Shown: piece by piece, positions 52,907 through 64,000 of the stretch | Layout of the letters: every line of letters starts with the position of its first letter | How positions within the stretch are numbered: the stretch's first letter is position 1 | Source: Amblyomma americanum | Lineage: Eukaryota; Arthropoda; Arachnida; Ixodida; Ixodidae | DNA: 64,000 nt | Direction of reading: 5' to 3' | Assembly (NCBI RefSeq): GCF_052857255.1 | Contig: NC_135504.1 | Coordinates: forward strand, 136,016,929-136,080,928 | Notes under the pieces: model-generated | Seen by the model: the letters and a program-made list of their open reading frames with translations, nothing else | Told to the model about the DNA's origin: nothing | The model's database searches: none | Made by a program: the position numbers and the translations under genes

Positions 52907-52968
52907 CTGTAATACGAAAAGTAGGATGAGCGTCGGGCCGATGCGTTCGTGCCTGAATCGTCCTCAGC
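52907..52968 (+). repeat. 62-base direct repeat, right copy
   Basis: Identical to 52631-52692. Identity without mismatch suggests a recent local duplication. Confidence 0.9.
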
Positions 52969-55511
52969 TGAAGGGCAAAGCTGCACCGAAGGCCTGCTAC
53001 GCTTTTGCTATTCATCTGATATCACGCTTGTGTGGGCCATTTTTACGAAGCACATTAAAATATCTTACGTGTGTCTTGCGCCTCAGCTGTTAGTTCCTTA
53101 AAAGGTACTGGTTCTCCCTGTCTCTTGCGCTTCTGAACTTTCCGCTGACGAATGCGCTTGGTGGGACGCCCTTTGGCTTTGACAATGGGAAGTTTAATGG
53201 CACATGCTTCTTCAGTCACTTTTTCCGCCACTTCTTTTGTGACCGTTTTTTCTAATGTACTATTATCGCTTTTGGGTGCCCCCTCATCTTCACTGCTGCC
53301 ATCGGAATCCATAGAACCGTACATTTTTTCCGCCTCGCTTCCCTTCAGCCATGGTGTGTTGATGTCTTCAAGAATCCTTAATCGCTTTGCAAAGGTTTCC
53401 GGCTTGCAGTCAGCCAAAGTGTCAGCAATGACCTTATTGTTTGCATTGCAAAATTATACCGCTGATTTCGATTCATTTTTTCAAAGCTTGGTCCAGGCAT
53501 TGAGAGGATTTCAATATCTTCTGTGGTCCCATGGTATTCATTGCTGGCTTGCTCACTAGATGACACGAAGTTACTCTGATACTATTTAAACCAGCGTTTT
53601 CGAACTGCCTGTTGGAGGTCCGGCTCAACATCAAACTTTATGCAAACGGCCAAGAAATGGCGACACAGTAGGCCCATCTTGGAAAAGAAAGTGCAATCAC
53701 ATTTTTCTTTTTCCAGCGATATGTGATGCCAGCCTTCGCCAGTTGTAGCAGCCACAGCATACTGTTTTTCAGATGTCTGTTTCACTTCGGCGTCACTGTC
53801 TTCAGCTTTGATTAGCTGTTTCCTGATCACTGAGCAAGCATATGGTGTCAACACTTTTAACACACTTCTTCAACTTTGTGCACTTTCATGTGGTTGCAAA
53901 ACTGACAAGTGTTCAGCAGGGTTATTGAGCGGGCCGCTTTTCGTTGCATTATCGTTGCTAAATTCAGTAATCTGCTCAAGGCATCGTGAAGCTTTGTAGA
54001 GGATGAGAGGGCTGTTTTTATGAAACTGTTATGTGCTTCTACTCGGTTAGTTGTGTTTGCTCCACAGGTAAACTCTTGGTCACAGATGTGACAGGCCCAC
54101 ATGTTCTTCATGGAGTTCCAATTATTCTCGAGGTATTGCACAGCTTCTTTACTGGCAAACCTTTCAAACTCGCGTCTTGCTTCAACGTACTTGTTTGCTG
54201 TTGGTGCATGTATAATTTGGTTGAATACCACCATCATAAGGTCTCGTTCTTCGACAGACCTTGGAAATTGGCTGGCTGCTGTTCTGAATGCCTTTACAGC
54301 ATGAAATTGGCACAGTTGTACCGATGGCGCACTAGGAAAAGTGCTCCGAATTGCACTGTTTTCTGAAAAGTCTTTGTCTACGACGATTACATCTGTCGTT
54401 TCAGAACATGGGTTTTCCTTCGCGAAAAGCTCCAGCATTTTCGAGACATGGTGACACTGTTCAGAAGCAACAAAAGCGTATGCGACCACCTGGCTGTCTC
54501 CACAACCGTCTTGTACAAAACAAAACAAAAAGTGGAATCTTAAGTTTGTTGGTTCTGTTAGTCGCATCTAGCAGCAGCACTTCTGGAAATGATTGATATG
54601 CCTGCTGCATGTGCGGTGTCTGGATCAGGAGAACCTGAAGTTGTTTATCATCATCAGTGACAGGTATAATTTTTGCTTTGTGTTGTTCACGGCAGTTTTC
54701 AATGTCTTTAACCAGTAGTTGGGCCTCATCCGCTCCATACATTGAATGCTTCAGGTTGTGCAAGTCTTTAGTCGTGACTCTTTCCTGAAAGTAATCTAAT
54801 CAATTCATTACAAAACTATTACTTTCAAAGCAAGGCTGTGCCAGTAAAAGAGCTCATCAGAAGAAACATCAAGCACATTCCTTACCTGTCTTTTCGACTA
54901 GCTTTCCAACTATTACGCTCGGCAGGACGTTTAGTTCCATCAACGGAAGCACATACTCCTTTTCTTCTTCTGTCAGCCGACGACGCTCTGGATATGATTC
55001 AAAAATTTCTTTGCAGACTTCATGGTTGTGGTTGCAGTAAGTTTTGTTATTTCAAGCTGCTGGCTTGCGCGTCGTGCTGCAAATACAACGGTAGCTGGAC
55101 ATCCTTTCTTCATTGTCCTGCACACAGTTTAGAAACTGTAATTAAACTGACATGATTGCATGCTTGAAAAGTTTCAATTCCATGTGGCAACAATTGGGGC
55201 AAGCTGGCAGTAAAACCTTAAAACATGGAAAAGCGTGCACAATGCCAGAGGGCTGTAAACCCTTAGAAGAGCAGAAAGTAGGGCAAATTGGTTCATATTC
55301 ATGGCTGGTAAAGCACGAAAGGAAAGACATGGACAGAAAGAAAGACACGGACAGGACAGACCCTCTCTTGTGTCTTGGTTCTCCTACACAGGTTGCAAAA
55401 ATAGCAGACGGCTCAACATGGCTAAGCACAGAGTATTGTGCAGTAGCACTATAGTTACGATAGGCACTTAACATCTTTACATGCTGCGAATGTGAAAGCA
55501 TCCTTTTACCT

Positions 55512-55746
55512 AAAGGCTTTTACACGAAATGCCTTCACAACAAAAGCATTTCACCTAAAGACTTCGAGACAAGGGACTTTACCCTGATGGCATTTACCTT
55601 GACCACCTTCACCCAGGTGAAGGCCTGCCAGGTGCACACACCTGGCAGGTCCGAGAACGCATTTACCATGATGGCCCACACACTAAAGGCCTTCACCCAG
55701 GTGAAGGCCTGCCAGGTGTACCTACCTGGCAGGTTGCCTACAACTC
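55512..55746. repeat. 15-bp period repeat with two hairpins
   Basis: Successive 15-base units resemble aaaggcatttcacct (for example aaatgccttcacaac, aaaagcatttcacct, atggcatttaccttg, aaggccttcacccag). Two perfect hairpins are embedded: cctgccaggtg/cacctggcagg at 55624-55649 and cctgccaggt/acctggcagg at 55708-55733. The plus frame has no stop, giving a degenerate five-residue repeat around F-T. It lies in the first intron of the MULE relic. Confidence 0.7.
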
Positions 55747-55804
55747 TGTGGGCCGCCTGCCTCAAAGCAGGCTTCATGGACGTTGGCACGAGTATTTTGT
55801 TTTA

Positions 55805-56010
55805 GGAACGGAACTGGTGGACACCGGAACCGCACCGCAGGGGAAGGGAGGAAGGTGGGAGTGAAAGACGAAAGAGAGCAAAAGGTGCCGTAGTGGGGGG
55901 CTCCGGAATAATTATCTTTAACGTGCACTGACATCGCACCGCACACGGATGGCTTTGCATTTCGCCTGCAACGAAACACCGCCGCCGCGGCCGGGTTCGA
56001 ACCCTGGAAC
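55805..56010 (-). mobile_element. tRNA-derived SINE, head-truncated
   Basis: Minus strand: perfect B box gggttcgaacccgg (about 55991-56004), then gatgtcagtgcacgttaaag, attattccggagcccccc and the pyrimidine-rich end. The A-box part is missing; the copy stops at about 56010. It lies in an intron of the MULE relic. Confidence 0.78.
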
Positions 56011-56659
56011 GTATGCCGGAAACCGGAAAATGCGTCTAGTAGTGCCGCTGCACTATAATTTGCGTCAGTTGTCAAAAAGTTCGCACAATGCAAATAAATG
56101 CAACCTGACATTTTTTCTTCTTCTGCCAGTTGTTAACTCCATGAGAATATAGTAACCATTATCAGTACACAGGCCTGAGCCCATAAAGTGCTCTATAGAC
56201 CGAGTCGCCGCAACCAAGAAAGTATTCAATCTCACCTTTGGTGAGGTCGTACGCCTGTTGCTGTGGACCTGAGCTCTCCTCCATGCTTGCAAGGTATGTC
56301 GCATTTGCATATTTCAGCTTCTCCAATCGCTCCAAGCCCACACTGAGCCGCGCATTCACCACTTCCACCGTCTTTGTAGCTTTAACTACGAAGAGGACAT
56401 TGTTCTGAACTTGAAACTCGCGGAACGCTCTGTCGAACTCGGCTAGGTCGTTGAATCGTGCTCCAAGCGCGATGGCCATGCTTGGGCTGTCCTAAAATAG
56501 TCGAGCGCACCGCCAAGGCACGCGAATTTCCCGCTAATGGTACAGCGTCCTCGACTACCGGCCGTTTCTCCGGGTGATAATCACAGTAGCCCGGCAAGAT
56601 TTTCCCGCCAAAACTCGCGAAACTAGACTCCGCGTTTCAGCCTATGGGGAGAGGGGTGG

Positions 56660-57190
56660 CAGAGGGCCAATCAGAGCGCAGCCCGCGGTCGTGGTTGCCG
56701 CCGCAGAACACGTGTCCAGCTACATGTGCCGAGCCACGGTGTTAAGCATGTTAGAAGCCCACGGCTCTGGTGAGCCCTGGGCTCCGCCCACTTGTATGTA
56801 CGGTGTCATTGCACTGCTATTGGTTCAAACTGGGTGAGAGCTGGTTTAGTAAAACTGCCCAATTATCGAAGGGTTTAAAACCCGCTGCAAACAGAGTTGG
56901 AAAGAGCGCGCCGAGTCTCGGCCGCTCTTAAACAGTCTTTTCTCACCTGCCTTGTACTTCGATCTCGTCCTTAATAAATCAGTTTTGCTTGCTAAGAAGT
57001 CTGAGTTGCTGCCCCAACCGGCAACGTTTCGCCGGACGAGCGGACGAAGTCCTGAAGGCTCTTCGTACTTCGATCACCGGCCAACCTGCCATCGTCATTC
57101 ATCGCTCGGGATTGCAACCCACCAGCACCAACTGGCCATCACCGAAGCAGGAAGATTTAACTGGTGCCGTGAGCAGGATTGAGGAAAGAT
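56660..57190 (+). mobile_element. LTR-like segment (possible solo or truncated LTR)
   Basis: A compact set of transcription signals: CCAAT (56668), TTTAAAA (56874-56880), AATAAA about 95 bases later (56973-56978), and a primer-binding-site-like ctggtgccgtgagcagg at 57161. This order is that of U3-R-U5-PBS in an LTR retrotransposon. No gag or pol follows. The two ends and any target duplication were not identified, so an ordinary promoter is an alternative. Confidence 0.42.
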
Positions 57191-57335
57191 TAACTGACGG
57201 GTAGTGTGAAAATTCGTTCATAACGCTTGTAGTTCGCCGCATGTGGACAAAGTGTTAATGCCGTTGTTTTTATCTTGCTCTTAGGCGTCCTTTAGCTATT
57301 TCACTTTGAATACGAACCAGTCAGCTCCCCTGAGT

Positions 57336-57580
57336 ACAGAGTCGATCATACTTGTCTAGAGCGCTCGAGCGGTGCCGCCCAGTGAAAATAAAGCGAAATT
57401 CTGAAGTAGGTATTGACTTTCACACATAATAATTGCGTTGTAGAGAAGCCTCATAGACATGTGAACCGCGCAGGCACCAGTGCCGTATCCCCAGCAGAGC
57501 AGCTGCGATAATCTTTAATTTAATTTGCTCCGCAGCACACCACTCAGGCGCTCTAGACAAGTGTTATCGACTCTGTACGT
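57336..57580. repeat. Inverted repeat, ~35-base arms
   Basis: gtacagagtcgatcatactt at 57336 and its relative on the minus strand from 57580 (gtacagagtcgataacactt), continuing gtctagagcgc in both. The spacer is about 175 bases. It could be a MITE or the ends of a deleted DNA element. Confidence 0.65.
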
Positions 57581-58699
57581 ACTATGCCGCTCGAGCGGAC
57601 GACTTGGAAAAGTGCAGGAAAGCTGACTTGCAGGAAGGTGTTTTCCAACCAGAAACCCTCTTTCACAGACCACGTTTTCACTTTCTGTTCTGCTGACTGA
57701 AGGGGTTAGCGCGTGGGGAGATGAAAAACCTGAAGCCCCGACGGTCACCACCGGCTTTGGAGACAACGTGTAAACGAAATTGGTCGAAAGGTAACATTTA
57801 CAATGATGCATTCCCTTGACGAGTACTGTCTCTACCCGCTCCTCGCGCTCGCACTTCTGCGCTATTGTGCCATTTCAGCAACTTCCTTTTCATATAGATA
57901 AATAGACGTCTTCCCTCTCCTTTCGAAGAATGCGAAATTTGGTGTGGTTCTTGTTTTTGAAGCAAATTTTTGTGCAGGGCGTGCAACTGTCTCTGATGAG
58001 AACACCACTGCGCTTCAGAGGGAGGCGAAGGGGGTGATAGGGACAGAAAGGAGGGATTGTCGTCTGCGAACGACGGTTTTCGGTTGGAAGATTGTACGTA
58101 GTTACGTCACCATATGTCTTCACTGTTCACGGTGAAGGAGTGGGCGGGAGAGCGGTCGCCGCCGTCCAGACAGACGGTCCAGCTGCCTGCCGTCGCGCCC
58201 ATGTTGACAGTCACTAGCAAGGCGTCGTATGCTTTGCTACATTCTTTAGCTCGCCACTCTCACCCGCAAAGCGTGGCTTTAGGAAATCAGGTGCGTTACT
58301 TCCAGAACGTTCGCGTCATCTTCAAACGTCCACCTTGAGATCGACGTGGCGGCGCGCGCGACCATACTCGGCGATCGCAAATACGCGTCGCTGAGATCTG
58401 TTTATGGGCTGACACGCTGAGCGCCGAAGTCTGCCTGATTCGAAGGATCAGAACAAAAAACACGCTGGCCCTATTCCAATGCCCATAACCCCTTTCCCGA
58501 CAACCTTACAACCTATCCATTTCACCCATCCTTTCCGCTACGTCTCAAGAGAGATCATGGGAGTCTCCCCGGGCCCGTTCACCCGGCTGTGGGTCGCAAT
58601 GTAGCTGTTTACCCCCTCTCCTTATTTTTTTCCATTTTCCCCACCCACGGGTGGTAAAATTATCGCTGCCCTCGGTCCTTTTCTTTTATGTTCAAATTA

Positions 58700-58885
58700 A
58701 ATTCAGCCTGTTATACGTCAGTCGTACAGGCAGGGGCTTATTATTTTTCAATCTGTTTAGGTTACCCCAACCTGTTATATGGCACCTAATCACAAGCCCA
58801 TTATACTTAGTGGCACAGGCAGGGACATTTTATTTTTCATTCTTTTTATTGTCCCACGAAAATTTTTGTCATCTAATCACGGTGC
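58700..58885 (+). repeat. Imperfect tandem repeat, ~88-base period
   Basis: acaggcaggggcttattatttttca (in two parts) near 58725 recurs as acaggcagggacattttatt near 58814, and cacctaatcac (58783) recurs as catctaatcac (58870). Confidence 0.65.
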
Positions 58886-59710
58886 GGGCTCGATTTTCGG
58901 ATGCCTGATCAGCGTCCTTGTTTTATAGTCCTTATCCTTGCGCTGTGTTGCCTCAGTCGTTGAAGTATGAGCATGCTAGCACGAAGTACATATAGCCCCA
59001 ATGTGAAGCTAGCTAAGGAACAGTCATGTTGCACAAAACAACCAGTTCTGTTACTCATTCACAAGAGTTAAAAATTTCTCATTCCTCCAACAGAGCAAAA
59101 ACTATAACAAAGAAAAAAGTGCGTGTCACTGTGTCACCACTTCGCGCACTTTTGCGTGCGCTCCCAGACACCCTTAGAGCGTGCGGGGGTAGCGGTCTCG
59201 GTCACAAGAGAGATGCCCTCGACTCAGCGTGGCAAACTCAGCCGGAGACCAGCTACCAAGTGTCAAGGGGTTGGTCGTTTGGTGCCCAGGTTTCGCCGGT
59301 CGCAAGCCAGAGAATGGGTCGGATTCAATGGTTCACAAAAGAAAACAAAGTTTATACAGCGAAGAGAGGATACAAAGGATTTTACAATCACTCATAAGAG
59401 CACATACAAAGTGATTCACAAAGACAATGCAACTCATGCAAAGTCACAATAGAGAGGGATACAATTCAACAAAATCTTTGGACCTAAAGTGCACTAACAC
59501 AGAGAGAGACAAATAAACAAAACACAATTTGTTCACCGGGCACTGCGACAGCCCGACGACCCGAGGAGCACGACAGGGCCGATCCGCAGACTGGCGCACG
59601 TTGCCTCGTTGGTCTGTCCTTGGCTGGTTGAGTGGTGTTCTCCCGGGAGTCGAGCGGGCGCGCTTCTCGGAAGCTTGAACGCCGGCTAGGGCTAACAGAC
59701 GTCTGTCTGT

Positions 59711-59997
59711 TACTGCCAGGAAGAAAGAAAGTGCACAGGCCTGCTCACTGGCTCAAGCGAGCCACAATCGCTACCACGTGCAGATAGAAGGAGTGTTGAA
59801 AGATGGGATAGAAAGACAGGATAGTACAGACGCGCTAAAGACAAGGCCGATCCCGGAGGTAGTGCAATACCGGACCAACCGGTGGAGGGAGTGAAGCATT
59901 CTTCAAACTCTCCGCCACATTTCCAAAAATAAGTCCAACTTGGACCCGTAACCGATACTCCACGGGTCCGGACAATCGCGCTAACAGACGGCGGTTG
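59711..59997 (+). repeat. Dispersed repeat, copy 2 (LTR-like?)
   Basis: 59715-59940 matches 16455-16695. The larger block begins tgttactgcc and ends cgcgctaaca, giving TGTTA/TAACA inverted ends. A gctaacagacg word occurs on both sides. On the minus strand a TATAAAT box lies just outside at about 60008-60016. An LTR or non-autonomous element is possible, but coding sequence is absent. Confidence 0.6.
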
Positions 59998-59999
59998 CA

Positions 60000-61390
60000 G
60001 CTTCTCATTTATAGGCGCGGACCGCGTCTGTTCTTCGCGCCAAGGCAGGCGCGCACATACACGCAGCTTCAACCGCACAAACTCCTTCTCCTTGCGCCGG
60101 GCGCGCGTCCCCATTGGTCCAGCGCGGAAACCACCTTCTAGAACAATCTAGGTCATTCGCGGCACGCTGAATCATCGACGCCGAGCGAAGTGGTGGGGGG
60201 GTATCCTTTGGAGCGAAAGGTTACCCCCTTTCCGTCGACAACAAGCAAAAACTTCTCCAACATTCGAGAAGAATCGCCGCCGCGCGTGTCTATGTTTACT
60301 TTGGCGCTCCGACGGCGAGCTGAGTTAAAAGCACCGTGTGCTCCCGGGGGTTCTTCCCCGCTGTTTTTTTTGTTTTACTTTACCGCGCGCGGGCGCGATT
60401 GCTTAGGCGCAGCGCCGGTTTGTTTCGAACATGCGCCGAATTTTGTGACACTAATACTTGTGAAGTTCTCATTGGTTGAACGTGTTTCGTTTCATACCGG
60501 GGGTACTTTTAATTGCATAGACAGCAGCGCCTATAGACAAATGCTGCGCTTGCTTCGACCTGACGTATGTCGCTGCTGTCCTAGAGTTTATGACTGCTGT
60601 TATATGTGATCAGGAGCACCTACCGAAAATCGAGTCCCGCGCGCGAGTCCACCCCACGACGATTACGGTCGGGGTTGTAAGGGATGTCAGTTCTGATTCG
60701 GAGCGATACGGCACGAGCACGGCGTTGCGCCTTTGAGCACAACTGCCACGAATCTCGCTGCCAGCGATTCGGGTACCCCCGTAAAAGGACTTTAGAAAAA
60801 GCGGAATTGCCACAGCACATTCGCTTTATATACAGAGTGCAACGCCAGCGTGCGCAGGCGGCAGCAGCGCACGATGCCGCGCCGAGCAGTACGTCCGGCC
60901 ACCGCCACCGCCGCTGAGGGCGCTTAGGTCGCATTGTGCGCATACCATTTTCCGGTTAAGGATCACGACGTCGTGCGCACAGACCGAGTCTTCTAAGCAA
61001 ATACACACTTACCACAATATGTTGTCTTCGTCGATTTTCCAGCCCAGCGCTCCTTGTAAGTTGATCTCCGCAGGCCCGTAGCATTCACTGCCTTCAATCA
61101 GATTTTTCTGCGCACTTCAGACATCCGCAAAGTACCTTGAATTTGAGGACACGCAAAAAATCGGGAACTAGCCGTGGGTTCAGCTGATTTCTTGCAGGCC
61201 GCCATGTTCACGCGATACCACTGCCAGCGCCCTCATGGCGCCCTCATGGCGCTTCGTAAACACCAACTCGCCCAACAAATGCTTTTGTCGCCCTCATGGC
61301 GGAAGAAGTTACCCTACAGCAAAATTATTTGAAAAAATTAGAACGCTTCTAATTTTCCTTCCTGTTATTAACTTTACAACACAGATTACT
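60000..61390. other. GC-rich intergenic, no gene recognised
   Basis: Open frames (for example 60190-60609 plus, 60943-60620 minus) lack domains. cgccctcatggcg occurs three times between 61226 and 61300. Confidence 0.35.
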
Positions 61391-61620
61391 ACCAAAATAA
61401 AACATTACTTGTTTTCTTCATTGCGTTTCTGTTCATTTTCAGACTAACATGTTCACGCTTTACCGCTGACAGCACACCTTCGCGGCAAAAAAAGTGAATG
61501 AACAGCAAACATAATTGCAAAAATGACAACACTGCTTTGTTTGGTTGGTGCTGTTCAGTTTGAAATACAGTTTCTTAGCAAAATAAAACATTACTCGTTT
61601 TTATTCACTGCGACTTTACA
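61385..61620 (+). repeat. Diverged direct repeat around AAAATAAAACATTACT
   Basis: aaaataaaacattacttgtt near 61395 and aaaataaaacattactcgtt near 61579, both followed by a ttcactgcg/cattgcg word. Copies are about 185 bases apart. Confidence 0.6.
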
Positions 61621-61649
61621 GCAAAACATTAGTCTACGGTCCCTTGTGC

Positions 61650-64000
61650 GAATAGTGGTTTCGGGGAGGAGCCCTGCTACTAGCCACCGCAACCTTGCTC
61701 CGCATTGGCCTTTTCGGCGGTCGGCATCACTCGGTGTCGTCATTTTGACGTCACGATCTCAAAATTGACAGCTTTTGAGAGCGATTTATAATCGCGCCCC
61801 AGAGCTGATAAAAACCTAGCCGCAGAACTAGACTAAAGAATATGACCTAACAAAATGCGCGCGAACACACGCATCGCCGCAGATAACTTGGACGCCCGCG
61901 ATCGCACTGACTGCGCAGATTTCGTTGCGGCCGAAGATTCAGATCCGTTGGGCTGCTGACGGATGCTCGCGGCCGAATTGTTTCCGAAGCCTCGCTGGAC
62001 GGTTTCTTTCCGGCAAAGCCGAAACGTGACGCGGAGCCAGGGCGAAGAATTTGCGGTTGGTGGCGCACTTCGCGAGTTCCGTTTCAACACTCGCGGTGCT
62101 GCGTGCCGCGTTTTTCGCCCAGGGTATTGATTACTTTGAAATAAATATGTGGACGCTCGTCTTTATTTCAGCCACTGCATATCTTCAGAAGTTAGATGCT
62201 ATTTAGTATTGACCGAAGCAGACGGTCACCTAGTTATTTGCCCTTCGTTTTGTTTGTCTTTGTCCAGGATCCGTTGCCCTGTTATTATAGGGAATATGCC
62301 TCAACAACACCTATTCAGTGCTTGAATTTTCTATTGGCAGCCAAAACCACTATTACTACTTTAGTTACAGAACACTAGCAAGCATTGCTTTAGCGGCGAC
62401 CGCTGTTTTACTGAGCCAACCCCCGAGAAGGGCTTCAGTGTAATCCGCCGACTGTGCTACTGCGACAACCGAGCCATCGCGTGTCCTAAGATAGACCTAA
62501 AGGCAACCAGATGGGCAAATCAACATAGAATGACTGGGAACGCCGGGAGTGGCATAGCATGTGGCTGGAGCCAGAGTTGCCGCGATGCGATAACCTATAC
62601 ACAACCTGAGATGGAATAAAGTGGAGGAAGTGCTACGGCCGCAGTAGCACTGCCCAGCGGCAGCGCTCAACAGCATGAAAGTAGTCACCGCAGAGAAGAC
62701 CGTGCCATGTGTCAAAGAAATACAGGAAAGAAGTTACATAATATCGGTTCTCTGCACTCTACGTACAAGCATAGCACAGTTCGATTGTGCATAATGTAGC
62801 TGTTTTGTACTGCATAAGCAAAAATGCAATGCAGCTCGGCACAGCGCGCAGTAAAACGACTATCGGCGGAATATCACGAGCTAAGCAGCCAAGCTTAGCA
62901 CTGCCAGGATATTTTTTTCTGTATAACTGAATAAATTACTGCGCACAAAGCAGCTCACTCCCACCACTAGCAGATGCTTATTCGATGTGGCCGGAGTTAA
63001 AGCCAATGCGGTCCGCAACACTAAGAACACTGGACGCCTTGCGGAACACCTGCGTCCCGTTCTTCATTGCATGAACATTGGCGCTAACGAAACGGAACAC
63101 ACTTCTTCACAATAAATGTGGTAAAGTTCTTCGTGAAAGAATGAACAAGTGAAAACGCTAGTGCTCAAATACCGATTGCCTCATGGCAACTAGGGAAGTT
63201 TTCCGCAGGTTCGCAAGGTCTGAGGCAGCAGGGCGGCTGCCCTACCGCTTGTGGTTATGCAAATGCTGAATCAGGCCTGCAAGACACTGCAGAACAGCTA
63301 TCCTTAGAACCGAATATAAAAGCGTTGTGTATGCTGGGTGTTGTGGCACATCAGTAGCTAAGGCTACCATGCGCCAACCACAGCCTTTGAAAAGCGCCAC
63401 TTCGATCTTCAGAGTTGCACTCGGTTTTTCGGGGACTATGTTGTGCGTGATTTTGAGCGATTTTACAATACTTGCCGTACAAAAGAAATCGACATTTTTA
63501 CGTAAACAGAATACGTATGGGACTGCTAATTTTCCGATTGTAAATTGTAGTCGCTGTTTTACATTCTTCTAACACGTCTCGCATACTACAAACAGGTCAC
63601 GTTTGACCTGCCGTACTTGGCCAACCTGGCAACTTTCCGCTATTCTAAGCACTCTCGTGAAGTGCCAATTTGTCTACGTAGGCAGTCGCAGAACCAGGAT
63701 TACACATATTAGCGGTTAAACATTGGCACTAATTTGCCAATAAACAGACAGGCACCATCAACAGTAGCGTCGATCCACGAGTATGGGAAAAATTAGAGGC
63801 CGAAAGAAACAGTCTAGCTCGATCGTTAGGGTCGCAGTTTGAGCATCCGAAGACCGTTACGAAAGCGGACAGAGCGGTCACCCTACTGTTCGAAGTGCTC
63901 GGATGAAAGGCTGAAGGAGCTCGGCACAGAACCTGTGAAAACGTCAGCCCGAAGGGCTCGGCGGTTGTGAACGTAGTAGTGAACACCATCAAAAATAGAG
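61650..64000. other. No gene or repeat recognised
   Basis: Only short open frames without domains. I cannot exclude small exons or repeats represented once in the window. Confidence 0.35.

Larger units (their letters stand above)
53055..56479 (-). pseudogene. MULE/ZSWIM3-like transposase gene, decayed
   Basis: Minus-strand exons. At 56479-56236, MAIALGARFNDLAEFDRAFR with donor gtgaga: the N-terminal FAR1/ZSWIM3-like region. At ~55110-54882, MKKGCPATVVFAARR, then after a one-base shift NHNHEVCKEIFESYPERRRL: the zinc-binding part. From ~54785, VLLLDATNRTNKLKIPLF, then after a shift near 54520 DGCGDSQVVAYAFVASEQ, VIVVDKDFSE and QLCQFHAVKAFRTA: a MULE-type DDE core. At 53863-53582, a SWIM zinc finger (KCDCTFFSKMGLLCRHFL). 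A basic tail ends near 53055 (KGRPTKRIRQRKVQKRKRQ). Two or more frameshifts make it a relic. MULE transposases move DNA transposons, and ZSWIM3 proteins are domesticated relatives. Which this was cannot be decided, as no terminal repeats were found. Confidence 0.75.

Noticed and set aside
60190..60609. 139-codon plus-strand frame
   Set aside because: GC-rich with no motif, no splice context and no repeat partner.

Overview
This is eukaryotic repeat-rich nuclear DNA: split genes with GT-AG introns, long introns, tRNA-derived SINEs, several non-LTR retrotransposon families and a Penelope-like element. The mix (tRNA-type SINEs with a perfect B box, MADF-BESS and zeste/Myb-SANT regulators, abundant I-like and CR1/L2-like LINEs) best fits a chelicerate, most likely a hard tick. 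That assignment rests on recalled repeat and gene families and was not tested by a search.

Layout. 1-5.45 kb: two nearly identical Penelope-like retroelements (reverse transcriptase plus GIY-YIG endonuclease) placed head to head, with partial tail copies, abutting an eight-copy 42-bp minisatellite. 5.96-7.66 kb: the 3' exons of a MADF-BESS regulator whose first visible exon carries a frameshift. 7.7-18.8 kb: repeats, including a foldback element, two decayed LINEs, SINEs, an AGGGTG-rich element and a second foldback. 18.96-28.66 kb, minus strand: a multi-exon gene resembling the SAMD3-like uncharacterised family, whose first intron appears to use a GC donor and whose introns hold SINEs and a Tigger/pogo-type relic. 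30.8-38.4 kb: a decayed C2H2/transposase-like gene split by a 5.2-kb I-like LINE with a visible 9-bp target duplication. 38.9-39.7 kb: a 5'-truncated LINE. 40.7-41.4 kb, minus: a short zeste/Myb-SANT-type gene. 42.7-43.1 kb, minus: three in-phase exons encoding a PHD finger.

44.2-52.6 kb, minus: a CR1/L2-like LINE (LINE-A) whose ORF1 is interrupted by an apparently intact I-like LINE (LINE-B, ORF1 plus a 1183-codon ORF2), the best candidate for a recently active element here. 53.1-56.5 kb, minus: a decayed MULE/ZSWIM3-like transposase gene with a 15-bp-period repeat and a SINE in its first intron. 56.5-64 kb: no convincing gene; an LTR-like segment, an inverted repeat, a dispersed repeat also found at 16.5 kb, and simple duplications.

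The genes do not form a pathway. The window records layered insertions: Penelope next to a satellite, LINE into transposase gene, LINE into LINE. Three or four short nuclear-regulator genes (MADF-BESS, SAMD3-like, zeste-like, PHD) survive between them.
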